Source: Deltaproteobacteria bacterium HGW-Deltaproteobacteria-14 (GTDB lineage: Bacteria > Myxococcota_A > UBA9042 > PHBI01). Taken from it: a stretch of DNA of 53,129 bases. The first letter of the stretch is position 1. Each line of letters starts with the position of its first letter. A program made the translations under genes and the position numbers. This document shows positions 33,551-41,150 of the stretch, one piece after another. The stretch covers positions 1-53,129 of the forward strand of contig PHBI01000119.1 in assembly GCA_002841945.1 (NCBI GenBank), given 5' to 3'. The notes below the pieces were generated by a model. That model made no database searches, was not told where the DNA came from, and saw only the letters and a program-made list of their open reading frames with translations.

Positions 33551-35092
33551 ATGCGAGACCGCGTCACCGAGCTGAGAGCTCGTCGCCGCACCGTCGGCGA
33601 GGCAGGGGGGGCCGACCGGGTCGCGAAGCAGCACGCCGCGGGCAAGCTCACCGCGCGCGAGCGCCTCGCGCTGCTCTTCGAGGCCGACTCCTTCCAGGAG
33701 ACCCACCGCTTCGTCCGCCACCGCTCGACGAGCTTCGGGATGGCGGACAAGGAGTTCCCAGGCGAGGGGGTGGTCACCGGCCACGGCCTCGTCGACGGGC
33801 GCCCCGCCTACGCGGCCAGCCAGGACTTCACGGTCGGCGGCGGCTCGGTCGGCGAGGCCACCGCGTTCAAGATCACCGAGATCATGGACCTCGCGCTGAA
33901 GACCGGCGCTCCCTTCGTCTTCATCAACGACGGCGCGGGCGCCCGCATCCAGGAGGGGGTCCACGCCCTCTCCGGCTACGGGCGCATCTTCTATCGCAAC
34001 GTGCTGCTGTCCGGGGTCGTCCCCCAGATCAGCATCATCGCTGGCCCGTGCGCGGGCGGCGCCGCCTACTCGCCGGCCCTGACCGACTTCATCATCCAGG
34101 TCCGCCACGCGGGCCAGATGTACATCACCGGCCCCAGCGTCATCCGCGAGGTCACCGGCGAGGAGGTCACCGCCGAGCAGCTCGGCGGCGTCGAGTGCCA
34201 CGCGCACTACTCGGGGGTCGTGCACTTCGTCGCCGAGACCGGCGCCGAGGCCATGCAGATCGCCCGGCGGCTGCTGTCGTTTCTGCCGGCGAACAACACC
34301 GAGCTCGCCCCCCGCAAGGCGGTTGACGGGGTCGTCGTCCTCGACCCCGCCCTCAACGAGGTCGTGCCGATCGACGCGCGCGTCCCCTACGACATGCACC
34401 AGGTCATCGGGCGCGTCGTGGACGACGGCGACTTCCTCGAGGTCCAGGCGCACTACGCCCCGAACCTCATCATCGGCTTTGGGCGCGTGCTGGGGCAGAC
34501 CGTCGGCGTCGTCGCCAACCAGCCGAACGTGCGGGCCGGCGTCCTCGACATCGACGCCTCGGACAAGGCCTCGCGCTTCGTGCGCTTCTGCAACGCCTTC
34601 AACATCCCGCTGGTGACCCTGGTCGACGTCCCGGGCTTCCTCCCCGGGGTCCGCCAGGAGATCGGCGGCATCATCCGCCACGGCGCGAAGATGCTCTTTG
34701 CCTACGCCGCCGCCACGGTGCCGAAGATCACCATCGTCGTGCGCAAGGCCTACGGCGGCGCCTACCTCGCGATGTGCGCGCGCGACCTCGGCGCCGACAA
34801 GGTCGCCGCCTGGCCCACCGGCGAGATCGCGGTCATGGGCGCGCCGGGGGCGGTGAACATCCTCTACCGCGACGAGATCAAGGGCGCCGAGGACCCGGTC
34901 GCCGAGCGCGCCGCGCGCATGGGCGAGTACGCGGAGCGCTTCTCGACCCCTTACGAGGCGGCCGCCGCCGGGCTGGTCGACGACGTCATCGAGCCCTCCG
35001 AGACTCGCGCCTACATCGCGACCGCCCTCGAGTTCCTGGCGTCCAAGCGCGAGCTTCGCCCGCAGAAGAAGCACGGGCTCATCCCGATGTGA
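33551..35092 (+). CDS. mmdA: Acyl-CoA decarboxylase/carboxylase carboxyltransferase subunit
   Basis: A 513-residue carboxyltransferase of the methylmalonyl-CoA decarboxylase alpha / propionyl-CoA carboxylase beta family. Both crotonase-like halves are complete, with oxyanion-hole Gly motifs GPCAGGAAYSPALTD and RKAYGGAYLAMCARDL. The family marker GEGVVTGHG is present. It moves CO2 from the acyl-CoA to biotin (or back). A membrane subunit, a biotin carrier and a sodium-pump beta subunit follow in the same direction, and no biotin carboxylase is present, so the decarboxylase direction with sodium export is favoured. Methylmalonyl-CoA is the likeliest substrate; malonyl-CoA or glutaconyl-CoA cannot be excluded. 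Confidence 0.9.
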   Translation: MRDRVTELRARRRTVGEAGGADRVAKQHAAGKLTARERLALLFEADSFQETHRFVRHRSTSFGMADKEFPGEGVVTGHGLVDGRPAYAASQDFTVGGGSVGEATAFKITEIMDLALKTGAPFVFINDGAGARIQEGVHALSGYGRIFYRNVLLSGVVPQISIIAGPCAGGAAYSPALTDFIIQVRHAGQMYITGPSVIREVTGEEVTAEQLGGVECHAHYSGVVHFVAETGAEAMQIARRLLSFLPANNTELAPRKAVDGVVVLDPALNEVVPIDARVPYDMHQVIGRVVDDGDFLEVQAHYAPNLIIGFGRVLGQTVGVVANQPNVRAGVLDIDASDKASRFVRFCNAFNIPLVTLVDVPGFLPGVRQEIGGIIRHGAKMLFAYAAATVPKITIVVRKAYGGAYLAMCARDLGADKVAAWPTGEIAVMGAPGAVNILYRDEIKGAEDPVAERAARMGEYAERFSTPYEAAAAGLVDDVIEPSETRAYIATALEFLASKRELRPQKKHGLIPM

Positions 35093-35118
35093 CACGGGCG
35101 CTCGCCGGAGGTAGCGAC

Positions 35119-35469
35119 ATGACCGACATGCAGACCGGACTCCACCTGACGCTCGTGGGGATCCCCATCGTGTTCTCGGTGCTGGCCATGGTGGCGCTGG
35201 TCGTCTGGGCGGCCTCCCGCGTCGACCGGCGCCTCGCGGCGCGCCAGGCTGACCGGCGCGAGCTCTCGGGGCCCGAGCCCGAGCCGACGCCGACCATCGA
35301 CGACACCACCCTGGTCCTCATCACCGCCGCCGCGGCGACGATGATCCAGGGCCGCTTTCACATTCGCCGCATCCGCCGCATCGCGGGCCCGGGCCAGAAC
35401 GCGTGGTTCCAACAGGGCCGCGCCGTCTTGCACGGCTCGCACGTGGTGAACCCCAAGGCGCCGCGCTGA
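35119..35469 (+). CDS. OadG/MmdD-like small membrane subunit
   Basis: A 116-residue protein with one N-terminal membrane helix (about 8-30, TLVGIPIVFSVLAMVALVVW) typical of the gamma/delta subunits that link carboxyltransferase to the sodium pump. A Pro/Glu linker and a second segment follow (TLVLITAAAATMI, then basic RIRRI and a W..QGR..LHGSH ending), a C-terminal extension seen in some OadG homologues. GGAGG lies upstream of the ATG. Its place between the carboxyltransferase and biotin-carrier genes supports the call. Confidence 0.8.
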   Translation: MTDMQTGLHLTLVGIPIVFSVLAMVALVVWAASRVDRRLAARQADRRELSGPEPEPTPTIDDTTLVLITAAAATMIQGRFHIRRIRRIAGPGQNAWFQQGRAVLHGSHVVNPKAPR

Positions 35470-35506
35470 GCCCGACGCTGTTGCACTGCACAAGAGGAGA
35501 GCTGGG

Positions 35507-35899
35507 ATGAAGCTCCGAATCACCGTCCACGGCGTGTCCTACGAGGTAGAGGTCGAGGTCCTGGACCCCGGCGACGGCTTCCCCGCCGCGGCGTCCCTCC
35601 CCGTGGCCCCGCCGCCGGGCTACGGCAACGGCACCCTGCCGCCGGCGCCGCTGGCGCCCCCCGCGCCGGGCCCGGCCCTCGCCGGTGAGGGCGAGGTCGC
35701 CGCGCCGGTCGCGGGCACCGTCCAGGAGGTCCGCGTCAAGGTCGGTGACACCGTCGCTGTCGACCAGATCGTCGTCGTGGTCGAGGCGATGAAGATGAAC
35801 ACCAACATCGCGTCGCCTCGCGCGGGCAAGGTCGCCGCGGTGCTCGTCGCGCCCGGCGACGCGGTCCGCGAGGGCCAGGCGCTCATCAAGTTCGCCTGA
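35507..35899 (+). CDS. mmdC: Biotin carrier subunit of the decarboxylase
   Basis: A 130-residue biotinyl-domain protein. The biotin-accepting Lys96 is in VEAMKMNT. A Pro/Ala-rich flexible linker (about 28-60) joins a short N-terminal anchoring part to the lipoyl/biotinyl fold. It carries CO2 from the carboxyltransferase to the membrane beta subunit. GAGGAG precedes the start. Third gene of the operon. Confidence 0.92.
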   Translation: MKLRITVHGVSYEVEVEVLDPGDGFPAAASLPVAPPPGYGNGTLPPAPLAPPAPGPALAGEGEVAAPVAGTVQEVRVKVGDTVAVDQIVVVVEAMKMNTNIASPRAGKVAAVLVAPGDAVREGQALIKFA

Positions 35900-35995
35900 T
35901 CCTCTCCCGGCCGCCCCCGACGACCGCCGCCGCTCGGCGCGATCGGCGCGGTGACGGCGGCGGGGCTCGCTTTGACTCGACCTGCGGGGTGCGCG

Positions 35996-37120
35996 ATGGA
36001 CGTCTTCTGGCAGCTGGTCCAATCCGGGGCCATCGGCAACTTCACCTGGGGCAACCTGGCGATGCTCGCCGTCGGGATCCTGTTCATCTACCTGGCCATC
36101 ACCAAGCAATACGAGCCGCTGCTGCTGGTCCCGATCGGCTTCGGCATCCTGGTCGGCAACGTCCCCTTCGTCACCGGCATGGAGCTCGGCGTGTACGAGC
36201 ACGGCAGCGTGCTCTCGATCCTCTACGACGGCGTGCGGACCGGCTGGTACCCGCCCCTCATCTTCCTCGGCATCGGCGCCATGACCGACTTCTCGGCGAT
36301 GCTGTCGAGCCCACGCCTGATCCTGCTCGGCGCCGCCGCGCAGATGGGCATCTTCGCGACCCTGCTCGGCGCCCTCGCCCTCGGCTTCACCCTCAAGGAG
36401 AGCGCCGCCATCGGCATCATCGGCGGCGCGGACGGCCCCACGGCCATCTTCCTCGCCGGCAAGCTCGCTCCCGATCGCCTCGGCGCCATCGCCATCGCCG
36501 CCTACTCCTACATGGCGCTCGTCCCGGTGATCCAGCCGCCGATCATCCGGCTGCTGACGACCCGCAAGGAGCGGCTCATCCGCATGGCGCCGTCGCGACC
36601 GGTGAGCCGGCGGGTGCGGATCATGTTCCCGATCTTCGCCTTCCTGCTGACGACCTTCGTCGTGCCGGGCGCCATCCCGCTCCTCGGGATGCTGTTCTTC
36701 GGCAACCTCCTCAAGGAGTCCGGCGTCACCGAGCGCCTCGCGAAGACCGCGCGCACGACGTTCGTGGACATCATCACGATCCTGCTCGGCTTCGCGGTCG
36801 GCACCTCGACCGACGCGAGCCGCTTCCTGACGCCGGAGTCCATCCAGGTCTTCGTCCTCGGCGCCTTGGCGTTCAGCGTCTCGACCGCCTCCGGGGTGCT
36901 CTTCGCGAAGCTGATGAACCTCTTCACCAAGCGCAAGATCAACCCGATCATCGGCGCCGCCGGGGTCTCCGCCGTGCCGACCGCCGCGCGGGTCTGCCAG
37001 ATGGTCGGCGCCAAGGAGGACCCGCAGAACTACCTCATCATGCACGCGATGGCGCCCAACATCGCCGGCGTGATCGGCAGCGCGGTGGCTGCCGGCGTGC
37101 TCCTTGCTGCACTGCAATAG
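35996..37120 (+). CDS. mmdB: Sodium-pumping decarboxylase beta subunit
   Basis: A 374-residue polytopic membrane protein of the OadB/MmdB family, which decarboxylates carboxybiotin and exports sodium. Family motifs are GIIGGADGPTAIFLAGKL, NPIIGAAGVSAVPTAAR and MHAMAPNIAGVIGSAVAAG, where conserved Asp and Asn/Ser residues bind sodium. The ATG at 35996 gives the usual N-terminus; a GTG at 35951 would add 15 residues. Last structural gene of the cluster, followed by the Rex gene after about 120 bases. Confidence 0.93.
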   Translation: MDVFWQLVQSGAIGNFTWGNLAMLAVGILFIYLAITKQYEPLLLVPIGFGILVGNVPFVTGMELGVYEHGSVLSILYDGVRTGWYPPLIFLGIGAMTDFSAMLSSPRLILLGAAAQMGIFATLLGALALGFTLKESAAIGIIGGADGPTAIFLAGKLAPDRLGAIAIAAYSYMALVPVIQPPIIRLLTTRKERLIRMAPSRPVSRRVRIMFPIFAFLLTTFVVPGAIPLLGMLFFGNLLKESGVTERLAKTARTTFVDIITILLGFAVGTSTDASRFLTPESIQVFVLGALAFSVSTASGVLFAKLMNLFTKRKINPIIGAAGVSAVPTAARVCQMVGAKEDPQNYLIMHAMAPNIAGVIGSAVAAGVLLAALQ

Positions 37121-37157
37121 AGGGCGGCCCGGAGGCCGATAGTTTGTAGGTTTCATC

Positions 37158-37230
37158 TTGACCAACGCAGGCTATCGGGGCATATCTAGAGCGCGCTGTG
37201 AACACGGTCACAACGTGAACAGCTTCACAA
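37158..37230 (+). promoter_or_regulatory. rex promoter with two abutting Rex operators
   Basis: TTGACC (37158-37163) and CATATC (37181-37186), 17 bases apart, are a weak but plausible promoter. Just downstream are two 18-base Rex-type sites, CTGTGAACACGGTCACAA (37196-37213) and ACGTGAACAGCTTCACAA (37213-37230), sharing one base. Both fit the consensus TTGTGAA-N4-TTCACAA with one or two changes per site arm. They cover the expected transcription start, so autorepression is likely. Confidence 0.8.
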
Positions 37231-37239
37231 GGGTGAGTC

Positions 37240-37884
37240 ATGAACTCCACGAATCACTACCCCGATCGCACCGTCGAGCGCCTCTGCACCTACCGTCGCA
37301 CCCTGCGGCGCTGCCTCGACGAGGGCAAGCCACGCGTGTTCTCCCACGAGCTCGCCGCGGCGCATCAGGCCACCCCAGCCCAGGTCCGCCGCGACCTGAT
37401 GACCATCGGCTTCAGCGGCAGCCCGGCGCGCGGCTACGACGTCGCGGGGCTGCTCGAGTACATCGGCGACATCCTCGATCCCCCCGACGGCACCGCCGCC
37501 GTGCTCCTCGGGGTCGGACACCTCGGCCGGGCGCTGCTCGCACACTTCACCCGTGACCGCTCGCCGCTGCACGTGGCCGCGGCCTTCGACATCACCCCGG
37601 AGAAGGTCGGCGCGAGCTGCCACGGCTGCACGATCCACCCCCTCGACGCCCTCGAGCGCATCGTCGCCGAGACGCACGCGACCGTGGGCATCCTGGCGGT
37701 CCCGGCCGAGGCGGCCGAGGACATGGCGCTCAAGCTCGTCGCCTGCGGCGTGCGCGGCCTCGTCAACTTCGCCCCGGTGCTCCTGCACCTGCCGTCGGAC
37801 GTGACCTGCGAGGACATCGACATCACGGTGTCTCTCGAGAAGGTCGCCTACCACGCACGCCACGCCGAGCCACGGGTCGCCTGA
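37240..37884 (+). CDS. rex: Redox-sensing transcriptional repressor Rex
   Basis: A 214-residue Rex repressor. An N-terminal winged helix (about 10-80, with QVRRDLMTIGFSG) is followed by a Rossmann domain with the NAD(H) motif LLGVGHLGRAL. Rex leaves DNA when the NADH/NAD ratio rises and controls fermentative and respiratory genes. Two Rex-type operators precede the gene. Its place after the sodium-pumping decarboxylase suggests redox control of energy metabolism in this region. Confidence 0.94.
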   Translation: MNSTNHYPDRTVERLCTYRRTLRRCLDEGKPRVFSHELAAAHQATPAQVRRDLMTIGFSGSPARGYDVAGLLEYIGDILDPPDGTAAVLLGVGHLGRALLAHFTRDRSPLHVAAAFDITPEKVGASCHGCTIHPLDALERIVAETHATVGILAVPAEAAEDMALKLVACGVRGLVNFAPVLLHLPSDVTCEDIDITVSLEKVAYHARHAEPRVA

Positions 37885-37927
37885 GATCTCGCCCCGGCCC
37901 CCGCGGTCGGACTGACCGGAGCTCCCC

Positions 37928-38626
37928 TTGGACGCGTTCTCCACGAGCCTCGTGGCGACGACGGTGTCCGTCGCCGTCCTACACACCGCGCTGGGGCCGG
38001 ACCACTGGCTCCCCTTCATCGCCCTCTCGCGAGCCCGGCGCTGGCCGCTTCGCCGCACCCTCGCGATCACCGCCGCGTGCGGCCTCGCCCACGTCGCCTC
38101 GTCCGTGCTGCTGGCCCTCGCCGCCCTCGGCCTCGGTTGGGAGGCGACGCGGGTCGCGGGGGTCGAGGCGGCGCGGGGGGACCTGGCCGCCTGGCTGCTC
38201 GTCGGCTTCGGCTTCGCCTACGCCCTGTGGGGGCTCCGGCGCGCGCTGCGCCGGCGATCCGACGTCCACGCCCACGGCGGGCTGCCCCACGTACACCGCC
38301 ACGGCGGCGTCCCCCACGCCCACGACGTCGCCTCGCCGCCGGCTCGGGGCGCCGTCTGGACCCTCTTCATCATCTTCGCCCTCGGCCCCTGCGAGCCGAT
38401 GATCCCCCTCTTGGTCGCGCCCGCCGGTCGCGGCGACTGGGGCGCCGCCGGCTGGAGCGCCGCGCTCTTCTCGCTCGTGACCGTCGGCACGATGGTGACC
38501 CTGGTGTGGCTCGCGACCCTCGGCGTCGCGCGCCTCCCGCTCAAGCCCCTCGAGCGCTGGTCCCACGCCCTCGCCGGCGCCACGGTGGCGCTCTGCGGGC
38601 TCGCCATCATCACCCTCGGCTGGTGA
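37928..38626 (+). CDS. UreH/NicO-like membrane protein with His-rich loop
   Basis: A 232-residue membrane protein with about six helices. The first has HTALGPDHWLPF, like the HxxxxDH metal-binding motif of nickel/cobalt transporters and UreH-like proteins; a cytoplasmic loop is very His-rich (HAHGGLPHVHRHGG and more). A later helix has FALGPCEPMIPLL, also typical of this family. The start is TTG at 37928 with GGAG 7 bases upstream. It may move or sense a divalent metal such as nickel, but no nickel enzyme gene is nearby. Confidence 0.75.
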   Translation: MDAFSTSLVATTVSVAVLHTALGPDHWLPFIALSRARRWPLRRTLAITAACGLAHVASSVLLALAALGLGWEATRVAGVEAARGDLAAWLLVGFGFAYALWGLRRALRRRSDVHAHGGLPHVHRHGGVPHAHDVASPPARGAVWTLFIIFALGPCEPMIPLLVAPAGRGDWGAAGWSAALFSLVTVGTMVTLVWLATLGVARLPLKPLERWSHALAGATVALCGLAIITLGW

Positions 38627-38680
38627 CTCGCCGCGCGCGCGCCGACGCCGACGCCGTCGGTTCGCTCCCGAGCCACCAGA

Positions 38681-38731
38681 TAATACCCGGACGATATTGA
38701 CGGGTTAAATTTACCCGGGTATTAATCCCGC
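38681..38731 (+). promoter_or_regulatory. Strong promoter inside a 10-bp inverted repeat, probably leaderless
   Basis: TTGACG (38697-38702) and TATTAA (38720-38725) are 17 bases apart. Only six bases separate the -10 box from the ATG at 38732, so transcription should start at or next to the ATG. A perfect inverted repeat TAATACCCGG/CCGGGTATTA (38681-38690 and 38715-38724) and an inner CGGGT...ACCCG (38701-38717) overlap both boxes, as an operator would. Confidence 0.7.
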
Positions 38732-39298
38732 ATGGGCACCCCCTGCTACACGGCCTTCTCCGCCGGCCACCTCCTCGCCGCGGGCCCGCTCGACGGCGTC
38801 CTGCGCGCCGTCAAGGCGCGCTATGACGCCGGTGACACCGAGCTGCTCGTGTTCGCCGACGCCACCGGCCGCGAGGAGGACTTCGACCTCCGCGGCCCCC
38901 TCGCCGACGTGCTGGCCCGCGCCGCGCCCGCCCCCGAGCGTAAGGGCCCGGGGCGCCCGCGGCTCGGGGTCGTCGCCCGCGAGGTCACGCTCCTGCCGCG
39001 CCACTGGGACTGGCTCGAGGCGCAGCCGAGCGGCATCTCCGCGGCGCTGCGGCGGCTGGTCGAGGCCGAGATCAAGCGCGACCCCGCCGGCGAGCGCGCC
39101 CGCCGCGCCGCCGCCGCGACCCACCGGGTGATGACCGGCCTGGCTGGCGACCTGTCGGGCTACGAGGAGGCCGCCCGGGCGCTGTTCGCCCACGACGGCG
39201 ACGCCTTCGCCGAGCGCGTCGCCGCCTGGCCCGAGGACGTCCGCGCCTACCTCGAGCGCCTCTCCGCCCCAGCCTTCGCCGTCGCGGCCGCGCGTTGA
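38732..39298 (+). CDS. DUF2239 family protein
   Basis: A 188-residue protein that I recognise as DUF2239 from the strongly conserved middle part KGPGRPRLGVVAREVTLLPR followed by WDWLEAQPSGISAALRRLVE. That segment has an AT-hook-like GRPRLG and then a strand plus two helices resembling a ribbon-helix-helix DNA-binding unit; this reading is mine. The gene has no ribosome site and its promoter ends six bases upstream, so it should be translated from a leaderless mRNA. Function unknown; autoregulation through the inverted repeat is suggested. Confidence 0.88.
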   Translation: MGTPCYTAFSAGHLLAAGPLDGVLRAVKARYDAGDTELLVFADATGREEDFDLRGPLADVLARAAPAPERKGPGRPRLGVVAREVTLLPRHWDWLEAQPSGISAALRRLVEAEIKRDPAGERARRAAAATHRVMTGLAGDLSGYEEAARALFAHDGDAFAERVAAWPEDVRAYLERLSAPAFAVAAAR

Positions 39299-40484
39299 GC
39301 CAAGCGACGGCAGGTCGAGGACCCGAGTCGGCAGCTGGTGGGGGTAGGGGCGACGCCGTCGCGCCTCCGAGCCCGGCGGGGACCAACGCCGAGTCGCCCC
39401 GGTGGCGCCTTTCGAGCTCCCGGGGATGCGCAGGTCTCGGCACGGCCCTCAGGGCCCGTGCCGGAGTAGGTTGATCGGATGGCCAAGGAGGCGTCGTCAG
39501 GTGCGTGTTCCCGGAAGCGAAGGCAGACCGGGCGTCTTCCGAGCTTTCGTTGTCGTCGAGGGGGCCGCTGAAGAGCTCGGCGAGCGCGCCGGCGACGCCG
39601 ACGGTGACCGCGATCACGAGCTGCGCTGCGATGGCGCCGCCGGTGCCGGTGGCGCCGAGGAACACGAGGCTCGCCACGGTGGCGGCGGCGACGAAGCCCA
39701 TGGCGCCGATCCAGCTCTTCTGGCCGACGATCTTCTTCTTGCCGAAGCGCTTACCGAGGATCTGGGCGACGGGATCGCCCACGCCGAGGGCCAGCGTCCC
39801 GAGCTGGATCGCGCGCTGGGGCAGGGCCACGCAGCCGATCACCAGCGCCGCGATGTACCAGGTGGCGGCGGGGACGCGGTGCGCCTCCTGGGGGCGCGCG
39901 ATGGCCTTGAACATGCCGTTGACGAAGCGCTCGTTCCAGCGGCTCGAGGCGCGCCGGACCACCTCGAGGGTCAGAAAGAGCGCCAGCAGGGTGGACGCCG
40001 CGATGATGACGCCGGTGCGGTCGAGCAGGAACTCGTAGGTCAGCACGCCGGTCAGGGCCATGATCAGGTGGAAGACGTTGCGCGCGAGGTTGCGCGGCTT
40101 GACCGGGCCGAGCACGACCCCCTGAGGCACCTGCAGGCGGAGGCGGCGGACCTGGGCGCGCAGGGCCTCGTAGGTCCCGCCGAGCCCCTTCCACAGCCGC
40201 TCGAGCTGGTCTTGGGCGGGCTGGCGCAGGGCGAGCTCGGCGCGCAGCTTCTGGAGCGTCTCGAGGGCCTCGTCGAGGCGCCCACCCACCTCGTCGAGGC
40301 GCCCGCGCACGGCGGTCGTCAGCCGGTCCCGCTCCTCGGCGATGCGGCGCGCGAGCCCGTCGGCGGCGGCGGCGACGCGTTCCCGGGCGGCGTCGAAGGT
40401 GCCCTTGCGCGCCGACAGCGGTGCCTCGCTCTCGAGGATGAAGTCGTAGAGCCCCGCCGTGAGCGCGACGATGTCCTGGGGCAT
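39072..40484 (-). CDS. Polyprenol/dolichol-kinase-like membrane protein with aberrant C-terminus
   Basis: Residues 1-120 are helical and charged (coiled-coil-like). Residues about 130-312 are a membrane domain with LGVGDPVAQILGKRFGKKK and KSWIGAMGFVAA, as in SEC59/VTE5-type CTP-dependent lipid or polyprenol kinases, ending near GPLDDN, where homologues also finish. After that (below about 39548) the frame runs on for about 155 Arg/Pro-rich residues and overlaps the convergent DUF2239 gene by 227 bases. The tail is not credible protein. A one-base shift after DDN would end at a TGA at 39497-39499, just before a hairpin at 39439-39462. A recent frameshift or a sequence error is likely. Confidence 0.7.
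   Translation of the reverse strand: MPQDIVALTAGLYDFILESEAPLSARKGTFDAARERVAAAADGLARRIAEERDRLTTAVRGRLDEVGGRLDEALETLQKLRAELALRQPAQDQLERLWKGLGGTYEALRAQVRRLRLQVPQGVVLGPVKPRNLARNVFHLIMALTGVLTYEFLLDRTGVIIAASTLLALFLTLEVVRRASSRWNERFVNGMFKAIARPQEAHRVPAATWYIAALVIGCVALPQRAIQLGTLALGVGDPVAQILGKRFGKKKIVGQKSWIGAMGFVAAATVASLVFLGATGTGGAIAAQLVIAVTVGVAGALAELFSGPLDDNESSEDARSAFASGNTHLTTPPWPSDQPTPARALRAVPRPAHPRELERRHRGDSALVPAGLGGATASPLPPPAADSGPRPAVAWLNARPRRRRLGRRGARGRRGRPRARRRRARRRRRRRGRTAPGRPPRSPTGRQPGRSSPGGSRRRRGGRARRRGRA
39304..39362. repeat. Intergenic repeat GCGACGGCAGGTCG with inverted end (copy 1)
   Basis: Five bases after the DUF2239 stop, GCGACGGC (39304-39311) has a perfect inverted match GCCGTCGC (39355-39362). 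A second copy of the same leading sequence follows the TPR gene at 44892. Possibly a REP-like or terminator family. Confidence 0.5.
39439..39462. terminator. GC-rich hairpin between convergent genes
   Basis: GGCACGG and CCGTGCC form a 7-bp stem with an inner CCC/GGG. It lies between the convergent DUF2239 and kinase-like genes, without a T-run. Confidence 0.4.
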
Positions 40485-40632
40485 GTCCCCTCCGGGTGGT
40501 GACCACCGTAGCCCCGAGAGCCTAGCAGACGCGGCCCCCGAGCGCAGTAAAGGATGCCCGCCCCGCCGGCGATTTCATCCCCGGATCGCGCACATGGTGC
40601 GCCCCGTCAGGGCGCGCTGCGGCGGCTGACGC

Positions 40633-41118
40633 CTACATCTTGACGAAGTACCAGGCGCCGTCGAGCCGGATGAACTGCCAGGTGTCGTCCTTCTCCTCGG
40701 TCTCGCCGTCCTTGGTCACGTCGAGCAGCATCCTGGACCTGTGGAGCACGAAGTCCTTGGTGACGGCGCAACCCTCGAAGGTCTCGCCGGCGGTCACCGA
40801 CTTGTCCCCGCTGCCGTCGCCGTCGAAGGCCTTGAGCGTCATCGTGATGCCCCGCATCTTCGTCGCGGCGCGCTTGCGGTATTTGTCTTTGGCGCGCTCG
40901 AGCTGCGCCACGAGGTCCTTGTCGATGCTCGAGCAGTCGACGCTGCCGTTGAGCGCGCTCGCCGGCGGCATGAGCCCGACGAAGCCCTCGACGTCGCCGG
41001 CGGAGATGGCGGCGACGGCGGCCTCGGCGACGGCGCGCGGGCTGTCCTTGCCGCCCCCGCCGCAGGCGGTCAGCAGGGCGAGCAGGGTGGCGATGGCGGT
41101 GGCGACGAAGAGACGCAT
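40633..41118 (-). CDS. Small lipoprotein, SnoaL/DUF4878-like style
   Basis: A 161-residue lipoprotein with signal ending LLTACGG. After a short Gly/Lys linker comes SPRAVAEAAVAAISAGDVEGFVGLMPP and a C-terminal WQFIRLDGAWYFVKM. This start-and-end pattern is that of small NTF2-like lipoproteins that often lie in the periplasm. No catalytic motif is evident and no function can be given. It lies 32 bases after the RNase D gene and may be cotranscribed. Confidence 0.75.
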   Translation of the reverse strand: MRLFVATAIATLLALLTACGGGGKDSPRAVAEAAVAAISAGDVEGFVGLMPPASALNGSVDCSSIDKDLVAQLERAKDKYRKRAATKMRGITMTLKAFDGDGSGDKSVTAGETFEGCAVTKDFVLHRSRMLLDVTKDGETEEKDDTWQFIRLDGAWYFVKM

Positions 41119-41150
41119 GGTGAGCCTCGGTTTCGGGGGACGCGAGGGGG

